Assembly: GCA_028701435.1 (NCBI GenBank)
Contig: JAQVQT010000005.1
Location: forward strand, 11,252 to 28,998
From: Smithellaceae bacterium
Lineage (GTDB): Bacteria > Desulfobacterota > Syntrophia > Syntrophales > Smithellaceae
Length of the DNA stretch: 17,747 nt
Direction: 5' to 3'
The position numbers and the translations under genes are program-made. Positions 7,169-14,019 of the stretch are shown one piece after another. Below the pieces are notes generated by a model. It was not told the origin of the DNA. It did not search any database and worked only from the letters and a program-made list of their open reading frames with translations. The stretch's first letter is position 1; each line of letters opens with the position of its first letter.

Positions 7169-8230
7169 ATGGCAAAAACGGATATCGGTCCCCCTGATTA
7201 CAAAACCATGCTGCCTCCCGTCATCCAAAGAAACTACGGAAAATGGCTGTATCACGAAATCCTGAAGCCCGGTGTTTTAATGCACGTTTCCGAATCGGGA
7301 GAAGCGCTCTACAGTGTTCGCGCCGGATCGCCGAGGTTGGTTTCAACGGATCACATCCGGGAAATCTGCGAAATTGCGGATGAACACTGTGACGGTTATC
7401 TGCGTTTCACCAGCCGTCACAACATTGAATTTCTTCTCGACGACAAAAATAAAGTGGACCCCTTGATCGACGAATTAAAAAGCCGCGGTTATCCCGTGGG
7501 CGGCACAGGCCATGCCGTAACGAATATCGTGCATACGCAGGGCTGGGTCCACTGCCATACCCCGGCCACGGATGCTTCCGGACCGGTCAAGGCGCTGATG
7601 GACGAAATCTACGACTACTATACAACCATGAAACTGCCGAACCACGTCCGGATTTCCCTGGCCTGCTGCCTGAACATGTGCGGCGCCATTCATTGCTCCG
7701 ACATTGCCATTCTGGGTATCCACCGGACAGTTCCCAAGACCGACAACTCGCGTGTTCCGAACGTCTGCGAAATTCCATCCACGGTGGCCTCGTGTCCGAC
7801 GGGCGCGATCCGGGGTGACATGAAAAACAAAACGCTCACCGTCAATGATGAGAAGTGCATGTACTGCGGGAACTGCTACACCGTCTGCCCGGCCATGCCG
7901 ATTGCCGATCCCGACAATGACGGCATATCCATCTGGGTCGGCGGTAAAGTTTCCAACGCAAGGAGCGCTCCGATGTTTTCCAAGCTGGCCATTCCCTTCC
8001 TGCCCAACAACCCGCCGCGCTGGCCGGAAGTCGTGGACGCCGTCAAGAACATCCTTGAAGTTTATGCCCGTCACGCCAAAAAACACGAGCGGGTCGGCGA
8101 GTGGATTGAACGCGTCGGCTGGGAGCGTTTCTTCAGTCTGACCGGCATTCCGTTTACCGATCAGCATATCGACGACTTTGATCTGGCGGTAGATACGTTC
8201 CGGACATCGACGCAGTTCAAATGGAGGTAA
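7169..8230 (+). CDS. dsrB: Dissimilatory sulfite reductase beta subunit DsrB
   Basis: The 353-residue protein pairs with DsrA in the alpha2beta2 core. Cofactor ligands are Cys129 (HCHTPATDASG) and Cys166, Cys167 and Cys171 in ACCLNMCG, the DsrB arrangement for the catalytic siroheme-[4Fe-4S]. The ferredoxin domain carries C230-x2-C233-x2-C236-x3-C240-P (CMYCGNCYTVCP), with further cysteines in CEIPSTVASCP. AAAGGAGGTGA overlaps the end of dsrA and puts the ATG at 7169, one base after the dsrA stop, so the two are translationally coupled. The presence of dsrD next door supports the reductive rather than the sulfur-oxidising type. Confidence 0.98.
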   Translation: MAKTDIGPPDYKTMLPPVIQRNYGKWLYHEILKPGVLMHVSESGEALYSVRAGSPRLVSTDHIREICEIADEHCDGYLRFTSRHNIEFLLDDKNKVDPLIDELKSRGYPVGGTGHAVTNIVHTQGWVHCHTPATDASGPVKALMDEIYDYYTTMKLPNHVRISLACCLNMCGAIHCSDIAILGIHRTVPKTDNSRVPNVCEIPSTVASCPTGAIRGDMKNKTLTVNDEKCMYCGNCYTVCPAMPIADPDNDGISIWVGGKVSNARSAPMFSKLAIPFLPNNPPRWPEVVDAVKNILEVYARHAKKHERVGEWIERVGWERFFSLTGIPFTDQHIDDFDLAVDTFRTSTQFKWR

Positions 8231-8232
8231 TG

Positions 8233-8457
8233 ATGAGTGAAGAATTAAAAAAACGGATCGCTGAACTTTTTCATGAAAAATCCAAGGGTGACAAGAAAAT
8301 GTTTTATATCCGGGACGTCACCAAATGGCTGCCCGACGAAGATCGTCATGCCGTGCAGAACGCCGTAAAAGAGCTGCTGGACGAGGAAGTTCTGAAATAC
8401 TGGTCCAGCGGAAGCTCAACGTACCTCATCCTGGCTGAATTCTTTCCAAAGGAATAG
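8233..8457 (+). CDS. dsrD: DsrD, winged-helix activator of DsrAB
   Basis: The 74-residue protein matches DsrD in length (about 78) and fold: two helices, FYIRDVTKWLP (24-34), then a helix AVQNAVKELLDEEVLKYW and a wing with SSTYLIL (61-67). DsrD is a winged-helix protein found in sulfite-reducing organisms and reported to be an allosteric activator of DsrAB rather than a DNA-binding regulator. Three ATGs are possible at 8221, 8230 and 8233; GGAGG at 8223-8227 lies inside the last codons of dsrB and favours 8233 (five bases), since 8230 would leave only two. The gene starts three bases after the dsrB stop (8230), so coupling with dsrB is likely. Confidence 0.95.
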   Translation: MSEELKKRIAELFHEKSKGDKKMFYIRDVTKWLPDEDRHAVQNAVKELLDEEVLKYWSSGSSTYLILAEFFPKE

Positions 8458-8483
8458 AGGCTGTTTCAGAAGAGGTAACCGAT

Positions 8484-9941
8484 ATGAATCAACAGCGCCC
8501 GCGCTTGATCATGGCCGCCCTGCGGGGCGGAGCGGGAAAAACCACCCTCTCTGTGGCGATGACTGTCGCCCTGCGCGAGCAGGGTATGGCGGTCACCCCT
8601 TTCAAAAAGGGACCGGATTATATTGATGCCGCCTGGCTTTCCCGGGCGGCATCCGGTCCCTGCTATAACCTGGACACCTTTCTCATGGGCGCGGACGAGG
8701 TCGTCCGCTCTTTTTCTCGCCACACCGGGGAAGGAGCAATCGCGGTCATTGAAGGCAACCGCGGCCTCTTTGACGGGGTCAACACCGCGGGCGAGTTCAG
8801 TACGGCCGAACTGGCCAAGCTCCTGCGTGCGCCGGTCATTCTGATTGTGGATTGCGACAAGGTTACCCGGACGGCGGCGGCCATGGTTCTGGGCTGTCTG
8901 CATCTCGATGGCGACGTTGACATCCGGGGCGTTATCTTAAGCCGGGTGAACGGCCCTCGCCATGCCTCTGTCATCCGCCGGTCCATTGAGGATTATACCG
9001 GTCTGCCCGTTTACGGAACGGTGCCCCGACTGCCGGAACTGCCTTTTGCGCAGCGGCATCTGGGATTGGTTCCGCCCGAAGAACACAACCAGATCCTGCA
9101 GGCCCTGGAAAAAGCGGGGTCCATCGCCCGCGATTATCTGGATATCCCTGCTCTGCTCGGGGTTGCCCAAAGCGCCCCCCCCTGGAAGGTTGATGCCTTC
9201 CCCAAGCCGGCCCGGTCAAACAAAACAAAAAATGAACAAGTTACCATCGGCGTCATCAAAGATACGGCCTTTCAGTTTTATTATCAGGAAAATATCGAGG
9301 CCCTGACCGACCGGGGCGCAAAGGTCATACAGATCAGCGCGCTTAATGAAAAATATCTGCCGCCCGTTGATGCCTTGTATATCGGCGGCGGTTTTCCAGA
9401 AACCCATGCCGGGCGGCTGGCCGCCAACGAGTCCTTCCGCCTTTCCGTCAAAGAAGCGGCCGAAGCGGGCCTGCCGATTTACGCGGAGTGCGGCGGTTTT
9501 ATCTTTTTGGGCGAATCCCTTTTGGTCGGTCACAGGCATTATCCCATGGTTGGCGCGCTGCCGGTGTCGTTTGGTCTTGAGAAGCGGCCGCAGGGACACG
9601 GCTATACGAGCCTGGCTGTGGATCAGGCAAATCCCTTTTTCCCCGTAGGCCAGACCATTACCGGCCATGAATTCCATTACTGCCGGATCCTGTCTAAAAA
9701 TGATGCCGAAACTTCCACCGCCTTCAACGTTCTGAAGGGGACGGGACTAGACGGCCGAAGAGAAGGACTATGCCGGAAAAATATTCTGGCGGGTTTTACC
9801 CATGTGCATGCGCTGGGAACTCCCGGGTGGGCGGACGCGATCATGGCCCGCGCCTCGCAGTATCACCGGAAAAAGTTAAATCAAGCTCCCGTTTATGTCA
9901 TGGACAAACCGGACATCGTCAAAACGGAACAGACGGCTTAA
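8484..9941 (+). CDS. dsrN: DsrN, cobyrinate a,c-diamide synthase-type amidase
   Basis: The 485-residue protein has the CbiA/CobB layout. An N-terminal P-loop amidoligase domain carries LRGGAGKTT (13-21) and KKGPDYIDAAW (about 43-53). A C-terminal class I glutaminase domain carries GGGFPETHAG, the nucleophile Cys336 in YAECGGF and the histidine pair THVHALG (His440, His442). CbiA amidates cobyrinic acid. In dsr clusters the same family is called DsrN and is thought to amidate siroheme to siroamide for DsrAB. The position between dsrD and dsrC, with no other cobalamin genes near, favours DsrN; a role in B12 synthesis as well cannot be excluded. AGAGGT lies 8 bases before the ATG. Confidence 0.93.
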   Translation: MNQQRPRLIMAALRGGAGKTTLSVAMTVALREQGMAVTPFKKGPDYIDAAWLSRAASGPCYNLDTFLMGADEVVRSFSRHTGEGAIAVIEGNRGLFDGVNTAGEFSTAELAKLLRAPVILIVDCDKVTRTAAAMVLGCLHLDGDVDIRGVILSRVNGPRHASVIRRSIEDYTGLPVYGTVPRLPELPFAQRHLGLVPPEEHNQILQALEKAGSIARDYLDIPALLGVAQSAPPWKVDAFPKPARSNKTKNEQVTIGVIKDTAFQFYYQENIEALTDRGAKVIQISALNEKYLPPVDALYIGGGFPETHAGRLAANESFRLSVKEAAEAGLPIYAECGGFIFLGESLLVGHRHYPMVGALPVSFGLEKRPQGHGYTSLAVDQANPFFPVGQTITGHEFHYCRILSKNDAETSTAFNVLKGTGLDGRREGLCRKNILAGFTHVHALGTPGWADAIMARASQYHRKKLNQAPVYVMDKPDIVKTEQTA

Positions 9942-9986
9942 TGATAAAAAAAAGATATCGATTCATTGAAGAGGAGGTTTTTAAGT

Positions 9987-10307
9987 ATGCCGCAGATAGA
10001 ATTAGCAGGTAAAATTTACGAGGTGGATGAAGACGGGTTTTTGCAGGAACTGGACAAATGGAGCGAAGAATTTGCAAACGCATACGCCCACGCGGAAGAA
10101 ATCGAGGGCGATTTGACGGAAGAACACTGGAAGGTCATTAATTACCTGCGGAATTATTTCCAGCAGTTCGGCATTGCGCCGATGATCCGGAAGATCTGTA
10201 AAGACCTGAAAATCGACATGAAGAAGCTCTATGAACTTTTTCCGACCGGACCGGCCAAAGGGGCTTGCAAACTGGCGGGGCTTTCGAAGCCGACCGGTTG
10301 CGTGTGA
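9987..10307 (+). CDS. dsrC: DsrC, sulfur-carrier protein of sulfite reduction
   Basis: The 106-residue protein has the DsrC/TusE fold and the full C-terminal swinging arm, GACKLAGLSKPTGCV. Both conserved cysteines are present: Cys94 (CysB) and the penultimate Cys105 (CysA), ten residues apart. During sulfite reduction DsrAB loads sulfur as a DsrC trisulfide, which the DsrMKJOP complex then reduces. TusE-type homologues lack Cys94, so this is true DsrC. The start at 9987 follows GAGGAGG (9971-9977); an in-frame ATG at 9966 precedes that site and is rejected. The gene lies 45 bp after dsrN and is followed by a large palindromic element, which may set a separate transcript end. Confidence 0.97.
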   Translation: MPQIELAGKIYEVDEDGFLQELDKWSEEFANAYAHAEEIEGDLTEEHWKVINYLRNYFQQFGIAPMIRKICKDLKIDMKKLYELFPTGPAKGACKLAGLSKPTGCV

Positions 10308-10431
10308 TTTCTTTCCGAAATCAAGCGCTACCTTTGTTGGCAGCGTTGTCGGCGTCCTGGACGTATTAAAAATACGCCTCCGGCGCCTCCTCCTTGCCGC
10401 CGCGGTATCATCTTGATTTGGAAAAGAAATA
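10307..10431. repeat. About 125-bp imperfect palindromic element between dsrC and the DsrM-like gene
   Basis: The stretch is nearly symmetrical around 10369. Outer ends pair as ATTTCTTTCCGAAATCAAG (left) with CTTGATTTGGAAAAGAAAT (right), which differ by a few bases. The centre is GGCGTCCTGGACGTATT, a 3-base AAA loop and AATACGCCTCCGGCGCC, including a perfect CGTATT/AATACG. In between, the arms are less alike. It could be a dispersed palindromic repeat (REP/BIME or non-autonomous MITE type), an RNA processing or attenuation structure, or both. There is no T-run, so it is not a standard terminator. Confidence 0.6.
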
Positions 10432-10449
10432 TTGAACTGACGGATTGAT

Positions 10450-11394
10450 ATGGGATTTTATATTTTTTCATACTTTTGCGCGTTCATTTTCCTGGCTGCC
10501 GTTGCCTGCCGCGTCTACCGGCAATTGACGCTTCCCGTGCATCTGCGCTGGGAAATCTACCCTGTCCAGCATGAGCCGACCGACAAGCTGGTCCATGGCG
10601 GTTCTTACATGGAGGATTTAAACTGGTGGGAGAAGAAACTCAAGAGCTCCCTCTTCAATGAACTGAAATACATGGCGCCGGAAATTTTATTGCTCCGGGG
10701 GCTGTGGAAAGAAAACCGGAGCCTGTGGTGGGTCTCCTTCCCTTTTCATTTCGGGTTGTATTTGATGATCGCCACGTTCGCCCTGCTGATTCTCCATGCC
10801 CTTCTTGTCCTGGGGGGAGGAGAGGCCTATGTGGCGGGCGGCGTCATCGGAGCTCTGTTGGGCGGGCTTATCGTTTTTATGGGGTGGACCGGCCTCATTC
10901 TGGGGGTTGTCGGCAGCTTTGGGACTTTGTTCCGGCGGCTGGCCGACCCGGCGCTGAGGGCGTACTCCTCATTTCCGGACTATTTCAACATCCTGTTGGT
11001 CTCCTTTTTTTTCCTTTCCGCCTTTATCGCATGCCTGTTGGTTGATCCGCTGCTTATCGGCGCAAAGGCTTACGTCTTCGGCCTGCTGACCGGGGGGCGT
11101 TCTCTCAACGCCTATGCGCCGGCCGAGAGCGTTTTCGGAGGGGCGGCCATCCTCCTGGCTTCTGCGCTGGCTGCCTACGTTCCCCTGACGCATATGTCCC
11201 ATATGTTCATGAAATTTTTTTTCTATCACAAGATCAAATGGGATGACGCCCCAAACCTTCGGGGCGGCGGGATCGAAGACGACATCCTGAAGAATCTCAG
11301 GCTGAAGCCGACATGGAACGCAAAACACATTGCAGCGGATGGACGGAAGTCCTGGGCGGACCTTGCGTCTTCGGCGCCTAAGGAAACGAAATGA
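10450..11394 (+). CDS. DsrM-like (NarI-type) membrane cytochrome b subunit, second module
   Basis: The 314-residue product has five hydrophobic segments (about 3-23, 95-121, 128-158, 178-204 and 228-257), the topology of the nitrate reductase gamma (NarI) fold that DsrM, HmeC and TmcC also use. Candidate heme b ligands are His100 and His116 on one helix and His248 and His251 in LTHMSHM on the last. A cytoplasmic loop (about 28-90) lies between the first two helices. It should oxidise or reduce menaquinone and exchange electrons with the Fe-S partner encoded next, whose ATG overlaps its stop (ATGA at 11391). It differs clearly from the canonical DsrM at 13025. The ribosome binding site is weak (GGA five bases upstream). 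Confidence 0.85.
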   Translation: MGFYIFSYFCAFIFLAAVACRVYRQLTLPVHLRWEIYPVQHEPTDKLVHGGSYMEDLNWWEKKLKSSLFNELKYMAPEILLLRGLWKENRSLWWVSFPFHFGLYLMIATFALLILHALLVLGGGEAYVAGGVIGALLGGLIVFMGWTGLILGVVGSFGTLFRRLADPALRAYSSFPDYFNILLVSFFFLSAFIACLLVDPLLIGAKAYVFGLLTGGRSLNAYAPAESVFGGAAILLASALAAYVPLTHMSHMFMKFFFYHKIKWDDAPNLRGGGIEDDILKNLRLKPTWNAKHIAADGRKSWADLASSAPKETK

Positions 11395-13001
11395 AAAAAC
11401 ATCTGAAGCCATCCGATATGGCGATGTCTGCCGACTGTCTGTGTCCCATCGAATCCGGGGATCTCTCACCGTTGCCTTTTCCGTATGAAGATTTTAATTC
11501 CAGAACAATTTCCCCGCTGAACCCGGAAAAGGTCAAAAACCTGGAAACCTCCCTGGACAACACTCTGGCTGTCGGTATCCCCAAACCCGCAAGCAAAGAG
11601 GAAGAAGAGGTTTTGATTCGTCAATTTCTCTGTGGTCTGAAAAAGCTTTTTGAGAAGGAGAACAACTGGACGTTCCTGCAGCAACTGCTGCTTTCCATGG
11701 AACACTGCGCCAAGTGCCAAACCTGCTCGGAGGCCTGCCCCGTCTATGAGATGAGCGGTAAAAAAGACATCTACCGACCCATGTTCCGCGCCGAAGTCCT
11801 GCGCCGGATTTACAATAAATATCTCAAACCGGGCGGAAAGATCACGGCCCGACTGACCGGCGGCATAGATTTAAACTGGACGACCGTCGCGCGTCTGGCG
11901 GAGCTGTCTTATCGCTGCACACTCTGCCGCCGCTGTGCCATGGCTTGTCCGATCGGCGTGGATAACGGATTGATCACTCACGAAATCCGGAAACTCTTTT
12001 CCCAGGAGATGGGAATCTCCCCCAAGGAACTCCACGAAAAAGGGACCATCCAGCATCTTCGTGTCGGATCTTCTACAGGCATGAATCCCCTGGGCGCAAA
12101 AGACAGTATCGAGTTTATCCAGGAAGAAATGGAAGAGATCACCGGTTACAAGGTAGAGATCCCGTGGGATGTGGAAGGAGCGGATATCCTGCTGATTCAT
12201 AATGCCGGAGAGATCATCTCCTGGCCGGAAAACGTCGGGGCCTTTGCCATCATTTTTCAGGCGGCCGGTCTTTCCTGGACCCTCTCTTCAGAAACGGCGG
12301 GTTATGACGCCGTCAACTACGGCGTCTGGTATGACGATGTGCAGTTGTCACGGGTGGCTCTCCGGCATGCGGACATTGCCCGAAGGCTGAAGGTCAAGAA
12401 GATCGTTGTCGGCGAATGCGGCCATGCACACAAGGCGCTGATCGAGACGGCCGACCGGATCTTGACGGGAGAAATCAACATTCCTCGTGAATCGGCCCTG
12501 GTTACGCTGGAAGACATTGTTCTCGGCGGAAAACTGCAACTGGATCCCCGCAGAAACGATTTTCCCGTTACCCTGCACGATCCCTGCAACTATGTCCGTC
12601 TGATGGGAATCGTGGAGCCTCAGAGACGCATCCTCCGGAAGATCGCGCCGCGCTTCCGGGAAATGACGCCGCACGGCGTGGATAATTACTGCTGCGGCGG
12701 CGGGTCGGGATTTGCCATCATGTCGGGATACAATTTTGCCGAGTGGCGGAATCTGGTCAGCAGCCGGAAGAAGTTTCTCCAGATCCTGAACGCCTTTGAA
12801 AACGAATCCCAGGCCGCGCCCAAGTATGTCTGCGCACCCTGCTCGAACTGCAAAGGCGCCATCCGCGACATTCTCAGCTACTATCATGCCGGGGAGAGAA
12901 GCAGCCTCTACTATGGCGGCCTGGTTGAACTGATTGTCAATGCGATGGAAAGCATGAAAAAACCGATCATCCATTTCGGAGATCAGCCGTCATGGACGTG
13001 A
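11391..13001 (+). CDS. DsrK-like (HdrD-type) Fe-S subunit, second module
   Basis: The 536-residue product has two [4Fe-4S] ferredoxin motifs, C106-x2-C109-x2-C112-x3-C116-P and C176-x2-C179-x2-C182-x3-C186-P, then a heterodisulfide-reductase-type catalytic part with GECGH (Cys343), HDPCN (Cys399) and CCGGG (Cys434, Cys435). This is the DsrK/HdrD/TmcB layout for a noncubane cluster that handles disulfides. Unlike the canonical DsrK downstream, it ends with C481-x2-C484-x2-C487 (CAPCSNC) instead of CIC. It has no membrane segment and should sit on the cytoplasmic face of the preceding cytochrome b subunit. TAAGGAAA precedes the ATG. Substrate may be DsrC trisulfide or another thiol-disulfide; this is open. 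Confidence 0.87.
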   Translation: MKKHLKPSDMAMSADCLCPIESGDLSPLPFPYEDFNSRTISPLNPEKVKNLETSLDNTLAVGIPKPASKEEEEVLIRQFLCGLKKLFEKENNWTFLQQLLLSMEHCAKCQTCSEACPVYEMSGKKDIYRPMFRAEVLRRIYNKYLKPGGKITARLTGGIDLNWTTVARLAELSYRCTLCRRCAMACPIGVDNGLITHEIRKLFSQEMGISPKELHEKGTIQHLRVGSSTGMNPLGAKDSIEFIQEEMEEITGYKVEIPWDVEGADILLIHNAGEIISWPENVGAFAIIFQAAGLSWTLSSETAGYDAVNYGVWYDDVQLSRVALRHADIARRLKVKKIVVGECGHAHKALIETADRILTGEINIPRESALVTLEDIVLGGKLQLDPRRNDFPVTLHDPCNYVRLMGIVEPQRRILRKIAPRFREMTPHGVDNYCCGGGSGFAIMSGYNFAEWRNLVSSRKKFLQILNAFENESQAAPKYVCAPCSNCKGAIRDILSYYHAGERSSLYYGGLVELIVNAMESMKKPIIHFGDQPSWT

Positions 13002-13024
13002 TCAAGGGCGAGTGAGATTTTAGT

Positions 13025-14017
13025 ATGAACCTTTTGATATCCGTCATTACTGTTTCCGTCATCGCCCTGCTGGCCATGGGGATTGCCATGAGTCAAACCC
13101 TGAGCTGCTACATCTTGGCCGGTATTGTTCCTTATGCGGTCTTTGTGATCTTTCTGGCCGGGTTTATCTATCGCATCATCCGGTGGGGCATGGCGCCTGT
13201 TCCCTTCCGCATTCCCACCACGTGCGGCCAGGAAAAATCCCTGCCCTGGGTGAAAAATAATCCGGTGGAAAACCCCTCCGGAACCTGGGGCGTGATCGGA
13301 AGAATGGCCGGGGAAATCTTTTTGTTTCGGTCTTTGTTCAGAAACGCCAAAATGCAGTTGATCGACGGCCGTCCCGTTTACGGAAGCGCCAAGTGGCTCT
13401 GGTTTTTCGGCCTGATGTTTCACGCGTCGCTTTTGACGATCGTGCTCAGACACCTGCGTTTTTTCACTGAACCGGTCATTTCCTGTGTGAGCGCGCTCTC
13501 CGCGCTGGACGGATTTTGGGAAATCGGCGTTCCCGCGCTTTACATGAGTGACCTGGCGCTTCTGGCAGGACTGGCGTTTCTCTTCCTGCGACGGGTAACC
13601 ATCCCGCAGGTGCGCTACATTTCTTTATTTACCGATTATTTTGCACTGCTTTTAATTGCGGGCGTGGCGGCAACCGGCCTTTTGATGCGGCACTTTTTTC
13701 CCGTAGATCTCCATGAGATCAAAACCCTGGCCATGGGTTGGGTCACCTTTGCCCCCGTCATTCCGCAGGGCGCAGGCGTTGTTTTTTACATGCACCTATG
13801 TTTTGTCTTTATTCTCATCGCCTGGTTTCCTTTCAGCAAGCTGATGCACATGGGCGGCATCTTTTTGAGCCCCACGCGCAACCTTGTAAATAACAACCGC
13901 AGTCAAAGACATATCAATCCCTGGAATGGCCCCGTGAAAGTGCACACCTACGAAGAATATGAAGACGAATTCCGCGATAAAATGAAAGCGGCCGGTCTGC
14001 CGGTGGAGAAGGAGTAG
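13025..14017 (+). CDS. dsrM: DsrM, membrane cytochrome b of the DsrMKJOP complex
   Basis: The 330-residue product matches canonical DsrM in length and in the marker segment FRIPTTCGQ (about 61-69) after the second helix. About six hydrophobic segments are visible (near 4-22, 28-52, 124-142, 173-190, 204-222 and 250-270). Candidate heme ligands are His133, His143, His223, His257 and His275 (LMHMGG). It belongs to the NarI-like family and exchanges electrons between menaquinone and the Fe-S subunit DsrK. The start is 23 bp after the preceding gene with only a modest purine site (AAGGGCGAG, rather far); the N-terminus begins directly with the first helix, as expected. dsrK starts two bases after its stop. 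Confidence 0.95.
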   Translation: MNLLISVITVSVIALLAMGIAMSQTLSCYILAGIVPYAVFVIFLAGFIYRIIRWGMAPVPFRIPTTCGQEKSLPWVKNNPVENPSGTWGVIGRMAGEIFLFRSLFRNAKMQLIDGRPVYGSAKWLWFFGLMFHASLLTIVLRHLRFFTEPVISCVSALSALDGFWEIGVPALYMSDLALLAGLAFLFLRRVTIPQVRYISLFTDYFALLLIAGVAATGLLMRHFFPVDLHEIKTLAMGWVTFAPVIPQGAGVVFYMHLCFVFILIAWFPFSKLMHMGGIFLSPTRNLVNNNRSQRHINPWNGPVKVHTYEEYEDEFRDKMKAAGLPVEKE

Positions 14018-14019
14018 TT

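Noticed and set aside
10306..10322. Hairpin GATTTC-TTTCC-GAAATC as dsrC terminator
   Set aside because: The stem is only six mostly A/T pairs and no T-run follows; it is better seen as the left end of the large palindromic element.
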